Assembly (NCBI GenBank): GCA_012031225.1
Contig: JAAUTZ010000041.1
Span: 1-32,857 of the forward strand
Source: Chloroflexaceae bacterium
GTDB lineage: Bacteria; Chloroflexota; Chloroflexia; Chloroflexales; Chloroflexaceae
DNA length: 32,857 nucleotides
Direction: 5' to 3'
Under the pieces are notes generated by a model. That model had not been told where the DNA came from. It saw nothing but the letters and a program-made list of their open reading frames with translations, and did not search any database. The translations under genes and the position numbers were made by a program. Of the stretch, positions 16,860 through 23,923 are shown piece after piece; positions within the stretch are counted from its first letter, which is position 1; each line of letters begins with the position of its first letter.

Positions 16860-18059
16860 CTACTCCTGTGGGCTACGGGGGATCAGCAGCGTCAAGGACG
16901 TGCCCTGCCCCACCTGTGAATGCAACCGCAAACTGCCGCCGAGTTCACTGGCCCGCTCGTGCATGGTCAGCAATCCGAGCTGACGGAACCCGCTCGGCGG
17001 AGAGGTATGGACAGGGGGGAGGGCCTCTAGCTCAAAGCCCTGTCCATCATCGGCTACCGTCAAGGCGACGTGCTGCGGCTGGCAATCCAGCACAATCTGG
17101 ACACAGCCGGCGTTTGCATGTTTAACGATATTGTTCAAGGCTTCTTGCACAATCCGATACAGAGCCGCCTCAAAGCCCTGTGTCAGCCGCTCGTCGCCGC
17201 TCACCCGCAGATCAATCCGTAAGCCTTCGCGGTGGCTGATCTGCGCCACCAACTGGCGCAGGGCCGTGACCAAGCCTTGCTCGGCGAGGGCTGGCGGGCG
17301 CAGCTGACTAATCAGGGCCCGCATCTCCGTTAGGGCTGCACTGGCTGTCTCTTGCAGCCGCTCTAGCAATGGCTCGACTCGCTGCGGGTTGCGCTCCAGA
17401 TGGGTGCGGGCGGCTTGGGCCGTCAGCGTAATGCTAAAGAGCTGCTGGGTCACACTATCGTGCAGCTCGCGGGCAAGGCGATTGCGCTCGCGCAGCACGG
17501 CTGCTTCTTGGGCCCGTTGGGCAAGCCGCGTCTGCTCAATCATGCCCGCCAGCAGATCAGCCACCGCCGTCAGCAGCGACACATCATTCAGGGCGAAGCA
17601 GGCTCGGTCGGGCGACTCCAGATTCAACACACCGAGCAGCGTGCCCCGCGCACTGATCGGCACGCACAGCTCCGAGCAGGTGCTGGCATAGCCCGCAAGG
17701 TAGGCGGGGGCCTGCTGCACATCATCCACACGCTGCACCTGCCCAGTCCGAATCGCTTGCCCCAGAATGCCATGCTGCACCGACTGGCGATAGCCGCCTG
17801 TCTGCTGCTCCGCGCCCACCACCGCCGCCAAAACCAGTTCGCTACTGATTGGATCAAGGAGAAAGATTTCGATGGTGGTGTAGCCGCCAGTAGTAGCAAG
17901 ACACTGCGCGGCAGCCGTGAGCAGCGCAGCTTCGGCTTGGGGCGTGGCGGCAATATGCGCTAGCTCGGTGAGCATGGCAATCTGGCGGGCTTGCTGCGCC
18001 ACCAGTAGCCGCAGATCGGGCGGGTTGGAATTGGAGTGGGAGAAGGATGTCGCTTGCAT
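16860..18059 (-). CDS. Sensor histidine kinase with GAF domain (HisKA_3 type)
   Basis: The 399-residue cytoplasmic kinase has an N-terminal helix, a GAF domain (about 35-180, with TIEIFLLDP, CSELCVPISARGTLLGVLNLES), a HisKA_3 dimerisation domain with phospho-acceptor H200 (LARELHDSVTQQLF) and a HATPase_c domain (EALNNIVKHA, ADDGQGFE, GLLTMHERA, GTSLTLLIP). There are no membrane helices, so it senses an internal signal or ligand through GAF. The ATG at 18059 is preferred: an in-frame GTG at 18098 would lie upstream of the transcript start predicted from the promoter at 18101-18109. It forms an operon with the regulator that follows. Confidence 0.92.
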   Translation of the reverse strand: MQATSFSHSNSNPPDLRLLVAQQARQIAMLTELAHIAATPQAEAALLTAAAQCLATTGGYTTIEIFLLDPISSELVLAAVVGAEQQTGGYRQSVQHGILGQAIRTGQVQRVDDVQQAPAYLAGYASTCSELCVPISARGTLLGVLNLESPDRACFALNDVSLLTAVADLLAGMIEQTRLAQRAQEAAVLRERNRLARELHDSVTQQLFSITLTAQAARTHLERNPQRVEPLLERLQETASAALTEMRALISQLRPPALAEQGLVTALRQLVAQISHREGLRIDLRVSGDERLTQGFEAALYRIVQEALNNIVKHANAGCVQIVLDCQPQHVALTVADDGQGFELEALPPVHTSPPSGFRQLGLLTMHERASELGGSLRLHSQVGQGTSLTLLIPRSPQE

Positions 18060-18100
18060 TGGCAATGATCCTACATGGTTTCGTCTGCTTTGTTGCACGT

Positions 18101-18109
18101 ATTATACCA
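18101..18109 (-). promoter_or_regulatory. Extended -10 promoter of the kinase-regulator-hydrolase operon
   Basis: The reverse strand has TGG-TATAAT, a perfect hexamer with extension, 42 nt before the kinase ATG. No clear -35 is present. It is divergent from the first nad promoter, whose -35 begins 50 bp away. Confidence 0.6.
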
Positions 18110-18158
18110 GAGAGAGCAGCCAGATTTCAGATCAGTCACGCCCCATCGCCAAACCCTC

Positions 18159-18187
18159 TTGACAGAGCTGCCCAAATCCGGTATACT
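18159..18187 (+). promoter_or_regulatory. First nad promoter (P1)
   Basis: TTGACA (18159-18164), exactly 17 bp, then TATACT (18182-18187): a near-consensus sigma-70 promoter with a start near 18194. The first regulatory box covers that start. The transcript meets an intrinsic terminator at 18282-18302 before nadA. Confidence 0.8.
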
Positions 18188-18188
18188 T

Positions 18189-18229
18189 GGTGTCAGATTT
18201 ACACTTTCCCCTAGTGTTGATATAACACT
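18189..18229. promoter_or_regulatory. Paired operator boxes A and B at P1
   Basis: Box A is GGTGT-N7-ACACT (18189-18205). Box B is AGTGT-N7-ACACT (18213-18229), extended to TAGTGTT/AACACTA arms. Their centres are 24 bp apart. A bound dimer at A would cover the P1 start site, so repression is the natural reading. The regulator is not encoded in the window. NAD-pathway repressor families (NiaR, NrtR, NadQ) are candidates, but I cannot match this box to one with certainty. Confidence 0.7.
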
Positions 18230-18281
18230 AAATCAGGAGAGTTTGGGATCTGCCTGAATTGATCTGATGTGTAGGATGAGG

Positions 18282-18302
18282 ATCACCTCGCGGTGATTTT
18301 TT
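18282..18302 (+). terminator. Intrinsic terminator in the nadA leader
   Basis: ATCACC pairs with GGTGAT around the TCGC loop and runs into six Ts (18297-18302). It lies about 90 nt after the P1 start and just before P2. A competing small stem, GAGG/CCTC at 18278-18289, would break it, so attenuation is possible. Confidence 0.75.
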
Positions 18303-18304
18303 AA

Positions 18305-18333
18305 CTGACTTGGCTTAGTGTTTTTTTTACAAT
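18305..18333 (+). promoter_or_regulatory. Second nad promoter (P2)
   Basis: CTGACT (18305-18310), 17 bp, then TACAAT (18328-18333), one mismatch from TATAAT. It starts after the terminator, so it could drive nadA directly from about 18340. Its -10 lies inside box C and its start lies against box D. Confidence 0.5.
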
Positions 18334-18357
18334 AACAATTAGTGTTCTTATGACACT
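18317..18357. promoter_or_regulatory. Paired operator boxes C and D at P2
   Basis: Box C is AGTGT-N7-ACAAT (18317-18333, one mismatch). Box D is AGTGT-N7-ACACT (18341-18357), extended to TTAGTGT/ACACTAA. The centres are again exactly 24 bp apart, the same arrangement as boxes A and B. Box C overlaps the P2 -10 hexamer and box D follows the predicted start. Confidence 0.7.
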
Positions 18358-18404
18358 AAATAGCAGTGAGGCTCGCCCTTCACTGGCAACACGAGGAAAT
18401 GAAG

Positions 18405-19367
18405 ATGCACCCAACAACCCCCATTCTGCCGAGCGCAGAAATCATTGCAGCGATTGACCGCCTCAAGCGCGAACACAACGCAATCCTGCTCGCGCATACC
18501 TATCAGACTGGCGATATTCAAGATATTGCCGATGTCGTCGGGGATTCGCTCACGCTGGCTCAAGCCGCCGCCCGCACCAATGCTGACGTAATTGTGTTCT
18601 GCGGCGTGCATTTTATGGCGGAGACAGCGGCGATCCTCTGCCCCGACAAAACCGTCCTGCTGCCTGATCTCGAAGCGGGCTGCTCACTTGCCGCCTCGAT
18701 CAATGCCGAGCAGCTCCGGGCGTGGAAAGCCGAACATCCCGGCGCAGTCGTCGTCTCTTATGTCAACACAACGGCGGAAGTCAAAGCCGAAAGTGACTAC
18801 TGCTGTACCTCCAGCAACGCCGAGCGGGTCATTCGGGCGATCCCCGCAGATCGGCAAATCCTGTTCCTGCCCGACATGTATCTCGGCACGTACCTCCGCG
18901 AGACGACGGGGCGGCCCATCGAGATCTGGGCGGGCGAGTGCCATGTGCATGCCCAGATCAAGCCCCAATTTGTGAATGAGTTGCTGCGCGAGTTCCCCGA
19001 TGCGGAACTGCTTGTGCATCCCGAATGCGGCTGCGTCAGCTCCACCATGAGCGCACTGGCCCGCGGGCAGATCAGCCGCGAACGCACGCGCATCCTCTCA
19101 ACCGGCGGCATGATCACCCACGCCCAACAGAGCGACGCGCAGCAGTTCATTGTGGCAACCGAAATCGGTGTACTGCACCCGATGCAAAAGAACAACCCTG
19201 ACAAGCAGTTCATCCCGGTCGATGCGGGCACATCCTGCCGCTACATGAAGCGCATCACCGTGCCCAAGATCCTGCATTCGCTGCAAACCATGACGCACCC
19301 GATCCGCGTGCCCACCGCGCTAGCGGAGCGGGCCCGGACCGCCATTGATCGGATGGTTGCCCTGTAG
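18405..19367 (+). CDS. nadA: Quinolinate synthase
   Basis: NadA condenses iminoaspartate with dihydroxyacetone phosphate to quinolinate, the second step of de novo NAD synthesis, using an oxygen-sensitive [4Fe-4S] cluster. The 320-residue length is normal. Visible features are LLAHTYQ near residue 30, VVGDSLTLA, and the three cluster-cysteine regions: FCGVHFMAE (C66), CCTSSNAE and HPECGC, followed by STGGM. The start at 18405 is fixed by GAGG eight bases upstream; upstream in-frame starts at 18366 and 18399 are poorly placed. It is the first gene of the nadA-nadB-nadC-scaffold operon. Confidence 0.96.
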   Translation: MHPTTPILPSAEIIAAIDRLKREHNAILLAHTYQTGDIQDIADVVGDSLTLAQAAARTNADVIVFCGVHFMAETAAILCPDKTVLLPDLEAGCSLAASINAEQLRAWKAEHPGAVVVSYVNTTAEVKAESDYCCTSSNAERVIRAIPADRQILFLPDMYLGTYLRETTGRPIEIWAGECHVHAQIKPQFVNELLREFPDAELLVHPECGCVSSTMSALARGQISRERTRILSTGGMITHAQQSDAQQFIVATEIGVLHPMQKNNPDKQFIPVDAGTSCRYMKRITVPKILHSLQTMTHPIRVPTALAERARTAIDRMVAL

Positions 19368-19396
19368 AGACCACCCCTGACTAGAAGGAACGGACG

Positions 19397-21124
19397 ATGA
19401 AAACGTTAGGTTATGGAATAGACGTAAGCCGCCTTGCAGTTGCCACCCCGCGCTACGCCACGCCCTTGCCCGCACAGGCTCAGCGGCAGCACACCGATCT
19501 GCTCGTGATTGGGAGCGGTGCGGCAGGCTTGGCGGCAGCCCTCGCCGCCGCAGAACACGCTGACGTGCTGCTGCTCACCCGGGCAACACTGGCCGAGAGC
19601 AATTCGGCGTGGGCACAGGGCGGGATTGCCGCCGCCCTTGAACAGACCGACTCGCCCGCCGCGCACCTGAGCGATACCCTGATTGCCGGGGCCGGCTTGA
19701 CCGATCCGCTCGTGACGGACGTGCTGGTCCATGAGGCTCCCGCGCTGATGCGCCAACTCGCCGCGCTGGGCGTGCCCTTCGAGCGGGCGGATGGCGGACA
19801 GTTCGCGCTAGGGCTAGAGGGCGGGCACTCACATCGGCGCATCCTGCACAGCGGCGACACAACCGGCTGGGCCATCATCAGCACACTTATGCAGCGGGCC
19901 CGCGCCCACCCGCGGATCCGCCTCCTAGAAGGCATGCACGCGATAGACCTGCGCGGCGAACGCGGACGCTGCACGGGCGTGCTTGCCCTCGATCAGCAGG
20001 GGCAGTGGCACACGCTCGTCGCCCGCGCAACGATCCTCGCCACAGGCGGGGCGGGCGCACTCTACGGGCTGACCAGCAACCAGCCGCATGCACTCGGCGA
20101 AGGCATTGCGCTTGCGTATCGGGCGGGCGCAGCCGTTGCCGATCTGGAGTTTGTCCAGTTCCACCCAACCGTCTTTCGCACCAAAACTGGGCACGGCTTC
20201 CTGATTAGCGAAGCCACGCGCGGCGAGGGCGGCATCCTGCGCGACGTGAACGGCTGGCGATTTATGCCTGATTTCGACCCGCGCGCCGAGCTTGCCCCGC
20301 GTGATATTGTCTCACGGGCGATCTTTGCCACCATGCAGCAGCACGGCCGCGATCACGTCCTGCTAGACCTGACCCATCTCGGCGCGGCGTATCTGGAACA
20401 CCGCTTCCCCTCAATTGTCCAACGCTGCCGCACTGAGGGGCTTGATCCCGCAATCAGCCCGATCCCCATTGCACCTGCCGCGCACTACCTGATGGGCGGC
20501 ATCTGCACCGACACACACGGCGCAACAAGCCTCGCCGGGCTGTATGCGGCGGGCGAGTGTGCCTGTACCGGTATTCACGGAGCCAATCGGCTCGCCAGCA
20601 ATTCACTGCTCGAATGCCTTGTGTTTGGGCGGCGGGCAGCGCGGGCCGCCTTAGCCCACGTTGAGACAGGCATCCACACCTATGGCGCACCGCCAGCGCG
20701 CCCTGCCAATACGCCTGTGTCCGATCCGGCAACGCCCCCCGCCGCGTGGCGCGAAGAGCTAGCCCACACGATGGTTCGCCACGTCGGGGTGCAGCGCAAC
20801 GAGCATGGGCTACAGGCCGCACAGGCCCATCTGGCGCAGTTCCCGCTCACGCTCGCCGCCAACGACAGCACCAACCACGACCTGCTGACTGCGATCAATG
20901 CGGGCTTGGTGGCGCGGCTTGTGGCAAACAGTGCCCGCCTGCGGGAGGAGAGTCGCGGGGCCCACCAGCGCACCGACTTCCCGCACACCGATCCGGCGTG
21001 GCAGGTGCATATCGTGCAGGAGCGCGGGCAGCTGCCCCACATCACCACCAGCATCGCCGATGATGTGTTGTATGGTGCAATTGAGCCAGTTGAACTCATC
21101 CGCCGCACCCAACACGCGGCATAA
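19397..21124 (+). CDS. nadB: L-aspartate oxidase
   Basis: This 575-residue FAD enzyme oxidises L-aspartate to iminoaspartate, the substrate of NadA. It has the dinucleotide motif GSGAAGLAAAL (about residues 37-47), SNSAWAQGGIAAAL, HSGDTTGWAI, FVQFHPT, EATRGEGGILRD, HYLMGGICTD and the C-terminal FAD block GECACTGIHGANRLASNSLLE. A helical tail follows, as in the succinate dehydrogenase flavoprotein superfamily. An N-terminal extension of about 30 residues precedes the FAD motif. It starts 29 nt after nadA with an AAGGA ribosome site. Confidence 0.96.
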   Translation: MKTLGYGIDVSRLAVATPRYATPLPAQAQRQHTDLLVIGSGAAGLAAALAAAEHADVLLLTRATLAESNSAWAQGGIAAALEQTDSPAAHLSDTLIAGAGLTDPLVTDVLVHEAPALMRQLAALGVPFERADGGQFALGLEGGHSHRRILHSGDTTGWAIISTLMQRARAHPRIRLLEGMHAIDLRGERGRCTGVLALDQQGQWHTLVARATILATGGAGALYGLTSNQPHALGEGIALAYRAGAAVADLEFVQFHPTVFRTKTGHGFLISEATRGEGGILRDVNGWRFMPDFDPRAELAPRDIVSRAIFATMQQHGRDHVLLDLTHLGAAYLEHRFPSIVQRCRTEGLDPAISPIPIAPAAHYLMGGICTDTHGATSLAGLYAAGECACTGIHGANRLASNSLLECLVFGRRAARAALAHVETGIHTYGAPPARPANTPVSDPATPPAAWREELAHTMVRHVGVQRNEHGLQAAQAHLAQFPLTLAANDSTNHDLLTAINAGLVARLVANSARLREESRGAHQRTDFPHTDPAWQVHIVQERGQLPHITTSIADDVLYGAIEPVELIRRTQHAA

Positions 21125-21194
21125 GGTAGGTCGTCAGGAACGAGGGTGTCAGAACAGACAAACCCCGCTACCTGTCTAGCCAAAGGAGCGCGAG

Positions 21195-22070
21195 ATGAAC
21201 CCATTCGATATTCCCCACGATCTGCTCGCTGAGCTTGTGCGCCGCGCCCTGCGCGAGGACATCGGCGACGGCGACCGCACGGTAATGACGCTGATCCCCG
21301 CGCAGGCCCACGCCCACGCCCGCATCATCACCCGCGAAGCAGCAGTGATCGCCGGTGCGCCAGTTGCGGCAGCAGTCTTTGCAGCCGTAGACCCTACCCT
21401 CACAGTGCAAGTCCTTGTTGCCGAAGGTGACCACGTCGCCGCCAATACCCCGCTGCTAACCCTATCCGGCAATGCCCGCAGCATCCTCATGGGCGAACGG
21501 GTTGCGCTGAACCTGATGCAACGAATGTGTGGCATTGCCACGCACACCGCAGCATTTGTAGCAGCTGTTGCGGGCTTGCCGGCCCGCATCCTTGATACGC
21601 GCAAAACCACGCCCGGCTTGCGCGTGCTAGAGAAATACGCCGTGCGGATGGGCGGCGGCATGAACCACCGCTTCGGGCTGTACGATGCAATCATGATCAA
21701 AGATAACCACCTCGCCCTGTTGCGCGGGCAAGGCTTAAGCCTCAGTGCAATTGTGCAACAGGCGCAAGACCGCACCAGCCCCTTCGTTGTTGTCGAAGTC
21801 GAGGTTGAGAGCGTGGAGCAAGCCCTCGAAGCCGCCGATGCAGGCGCAGATATAATCCTCCTCGACAATATGCCCCCCGACCAGATGCGCGAAGCGGTGG
21901 GCCTACTTGGGGGGCGGGTGCCGTTGGAGGCATCCGGCGGGATCACCCTAGCGACGATCCGCGCCGTTGCCGAGAGCGGTGTAGACTACATCTCGGTGGG
22001 CGGGCTGACCCATTCGGTGCGCTCGATTGACCTGAGCCTTGAACTGGAGGCTGTTCAGGGGATCACATAG
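21195..22070 (+). CDS. nadC: Nicotinate-nucleotide pyrophosphorylase (carboxylating), QPRTase
   Basis: NadC converts quinolinate and PRPP to nicotinate mononucleotide with loss of CO2. The 291-residue product has ALREDIGDGDRT, GERVALNLMQRMCGIAT, the phosphoribosyl-binding region ARILDTRKTTPGLRVLEKYAVRMGGG, NHRFGLYDAIMIKDNHL, the EVEVE strand and the GGI and SVGGLTHS loops of the barrel. All catalytic Arg, Lys, His and Glu regions look intact. The ATG has AAGGAG eight bases upstream. It is third in the nad operon, 70 nt after nadB. Confidence 0.96.
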   Translation: MNPFDIPHDLLAELVRRALREDIGDGDRTVMTLIPAQAHAHARIITREAAVIAGAPVAAAVFAAVDPTLTVQVLVAEGDHVAANTPLLTLSGNARSILMGERVALNLMQRMCGIATHTAAFVAAVAGLPARILDTRKTTPGLRVLEKYAVRMGGGMNHRFGLYDAIMIKDNHLALLRGQGLSLSAIVQQAQDRTSPFVVVEVEVESVEQALEAADAGADIILLDNMPPDQMREAVGLLGGRVPLEASGGITLATIRAVAESGVDYISVGGLTHSVRSIDLSLELEAVQGIT

Positions 22071-22103
22071 CTTGACCACGCAGCCCAAACGAAAGGAGCC
22101 GCT

Positions 22104-22511
22104 ATGCCTACCCTCGCACCAACTGAAACGCTAGATCGCTTTGAGACGATTGAGCTACTCCAAGCCTACTATCAGCACCCGCCGCACTATGGCAGCCTCA
22201 GCGATGCAACGATCAGCCTGTCGGGGCACACGCCCGGCTGTAGCGATCAACTCACGCTCTATATCCGCCTGAGCCACGCCGGGCAACGTATCGCGCAGGT
22301 GCAGTTTGAAGGGGCGGGCTGCACGATCAGCCAAGCCGCCGCCGCGCTCCTGTGTGAACGGGTGGCGGGCATGCTGGTGTCCGATCTGGCGACGCTCGAT
22401 GTGTGGGCGCTGCTGCCAGAGCTGGATCGCGGCGTGCTTGTCAGCCGTATTCGCTGCGCCACGCTCGCGCTTGGGCTGCTGAAGGTGGGGGTGGCGAGCG
22501 CAGCCGCGTGA
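22104..22511 (+). CDS. SufU/IscU-like Fe-S cluster scaffold protein
   Basis: The 135-residue product follows the SufU/IscU plan. A helix with LLQAYYQHPPHYG comes first. The first ligand region is TPGCSDQLTLYI, standing in for the usual NPxCGD. FEGAGCTISQAAAALL supplies the second cysteine and RIRCATLAL the third. Scaffold or zinc-dependent sulfur-transfer proteins of this family build clusters with a cysteine desulfurase. Thirty-three bases separate it from nadC, with a good AAGGAGC ribosome site, so it belongs to the nad operon and may serve NadA maturation. The Gly-to-Ser change beside the first cysteine is unusual. No sufS is nearby. Confidence 0.82.
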   Translation: MPTLAPTETLDRFETIELLQAYYQHPPHYGSLSDATISLSGHTPGCSDQLTLYIRLSHAGQRIAQVQFEGAGCTISQAAAALLCERVAGMLVSDLATLDVWALLPELDRGVLVSRIRCATLALGLLKVGVASAAA

Positions 22512-22610
22512 GCAGGGCTGCGCTTGCCCCAGACCCAAACCGAGCAACCGCTACCGATGGGCCTACACATTGGCAAGAAATCGCTCTGGGATCAGCGTTG
22601 CCGCGCCTGA

Positions 22611-22647
22611 AAACAAAAAGCGGCTGTGGCAGAGCCAACAACCGCTT
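22611..22647 (-). terminator. Intrinsic terminator of ssrA
   Basis: On the reverse strand AAGCGGTTGT pairs with ACAGCCGCTT (one wobble) around a 10-nt loop, followed by five Ts and a further T-rich run. It starts 11 nt after the tmRNA CCA end. Read on the other strand, it may also stop the convergent nad operon. Confidence 0.8.
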
Positions 22648-22657
22648 CGCTCAAATT

Positions 22658-23021
22658 TGGTGGAGATGAGGGGAATCGAACCCCTGTCCAAAAGATTCCG
22701 CCATAGACATGCTACAGGCTTAGTTTATTGTAGTGTGTCGTCTGCGCCCCCACAACAAACAAAGGTGGCAACAGACCATTCTGTTAATCTTAGCCGCGTG
22801 CCCACAGATACAGCACACGGAGCATCCGGCTAGTTGACGCTGTTTTCCCCGTTACCGGACGAACCGAGAAACAGCGCGCCACTTAATTAAGCGGCGAGCG
22901 CCAGCTGAGGCTGAGCGCGAAAAGTGTTGTTGCCAGTTATTGGCTTGTGCCCCTTTAACGAGACTGGGCGGCTCGGCCTGCAATCTACGGTATTCCTCCC
23001 CTGTCGAAACCAAGCATCCCC
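22658..23021 (-). ncRNA. ssrA: Transfer-messenger RNA (tmRNA)
   Basis: tmRNA rescues stalled ribosomes by trans-translation with SmpB. The 364-nt RNA begins GGGGATGCTTGGTTTCGACA, and its 5' GGGGATG pairs with CATCTCC before A-CCA at 22658. The T-arm is GGGGTTCGATTCCCC. The tag frame (22890-22934) reads GNNTFRAQPQLALAA and stops at a TAA (22887-22889). The LALAA end is the usual proteolysis signal and the RAQ core fits chloroflexotal tags as I remember them. The resume codon appears to be GGC (Gly) in place of the common Ala codon. Confidence 0.97.
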
Positions 23022-23057
23022 AAACAGGTGTGAACACACGTATTCCTACACTATGCC

Positions 23058-23086
23058 AGTATACCGCACAAGTCCACGTTTGTCAA
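23058..23086 (-). promoter_or_regulatory. Consensus promoter of ssrA
   Basis: The reverse strand has TTGACA (23081-23086), 17 bp, then TATACT (23058-23063). The start would be near 23051, leaving a 5' leader of about 30 nt for RNase P to remove. The -35 box overlaps the stop codon of the upstream gene. Confidence 0.8.
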
Positions 23087-23676
23087 GGGAAGAAGACCAT
23101 CTGCCCCATCATATTATTATCGAAATTGCTATCGGGCGTGCTGCTATTCACCGATCCGATCAACTGCATTTGGGCATACAGGGGCGGCTCTTCAACCATG
23201 CCCACAATCGTTGTCACCACTTCATCGCCTCTGTACAGCACCGGGATCTGCACTGCAATCTGCTCGCCTTGGATCGCAAACGTACCCCAGCTTGTCTGTG
23301 CGCTCATAATGCTAAAGAATACAGGCAACTCAAGGAAGATCAGCACATTCTCTGCCGGACGTGAGCCGTCAACGTGGCGCGTAATCAGCGTAATCTCTAG
23401 CAGATCGCCCTGCCGGAGCGTTGTTGCACTGAGCAGCTGCACAAACTCCAGATCGGGCGGCGAACTACTCGATGAACCACCACCACTGCGCGGGATCGGG
23501 ATCGCCGTCGGTTCTACCGGAAGCGGGGGCGGGGGATCAGGGGGCAACACCGGCGGGCGCGGGGGCGGGGGATATTCCGCAACCGCCGGATTGGGCTGCA
23601 CCGCACTGGTGGCGAAGATTAGCGCAACCAGTGTGCCTATCATTACAAGAACGAGCGGAATGAATTTGTTATCCAT
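23083..23676 (-). CDS. Secreted or membrane-anchored protein with beta-sandwich (DUF11-like) domain
   Basis: The 197-residue product has an N-terminal hydrophobic segment (about residues 6-28), acting as a signal peptide or anchor. A proline-rich linker (PPPPRPPVLPPDPPPPLPVEP) and a Gly/Ser run follow. The C-terminal domain of about 115 residues has RQGDLLEITLITRHVDGSRPAENVLIFLELP and ends with DSNFDNN. That is the pattern of DUF11/CARDB-like domains found in surface proteins. The ATG at 23676 has AGGAAGG about eight bases upstream. The role is unknown; a cell-surface adhesive or structural function is only a guess. Confidence 0.72.
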   Translation of the reverse strand: MDNKFIPLVLVMIGTLVALIFATSAVQPNPAVAEYPPPPRPPVLPPDPPPPLPVEPTAIPIPRSGGGSSSSSPPDLEFVQLLSATTLRQGDLLEITLITRHVDGSRPAENVLIFLELPVFFSIMSAQTSWGTFAIQGEQIAVQIPVLYRGDEVVTTIVGMVEEPPLYAQMQLIGSVNSSTPDSNFDNNMMGQMVFFP

Positions 23677-23716
23677 TGTATCTTCCTTCCTTACAAGCAC
23701 AGCGCATTACACGTTG

Positions 23717-23745
23717 AGTATAGCAGTTCTCGGACAACTTGCCTA
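23717..23745 (-). promoter_or_regulatory. Promoter of the secreted protein gene
   Basis: The reverse strand reads TAGGCA (23740-23745), 17 bp, then TATACT (23717-23722) preceded by TGC as an extended -10. The start near 23710 leaves a leader of about 34 nt. Confidence 0.6.
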
Positions 23746-23851
23746 GCCGTGTGCCCAAAATTAGGGCAATAGTACCATGTCAATTTCATTCTACTGCACT
23801 TTGGCAAATAATGCACCCCTGCCAATCATATCCGCTGCTTGCGGATGGCTG

Positions 23852-23857
23852 TATAAT
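23852..23857 (+). promoter_or_regulatory. -10 box upstream of the GT2 operon
   Basis: A perfect TATAAT lies 66 nt before the GT2 start. The -35 region (around 23829) is poor, so the promoter may be weak or need an activator. Confidence 0.4.
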
Positions 23858-23923
23858 AGAGCCGGTGAAGATGTTAGCGTGCCATGTTGCAAATGGTACA
23901 AATGGTGCAAAGAGCTGTAGACC

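Noticed and set aside
18267-18296. Nine-codon leader peptide (ATG TGT AGG ...) overlapping the nad terminator
   Set aside because: No ribosome site and no run of regulatory codons, so I do not claim translation-based attenuation.
18194-18302. NAD+ riboswitch in the nadA leader
   Set aside because: I could not recognise the conserved core of the known NAD+-I or NAD+-II riboswitch classes; only a terminator and weak stems are visible.
22852-23037. 61-codon reverse frame across the tmRNA
   Set aside because: It reads through tmRNA structure in the wrong frame; the genuine tag frame is the one ending in LALAA.
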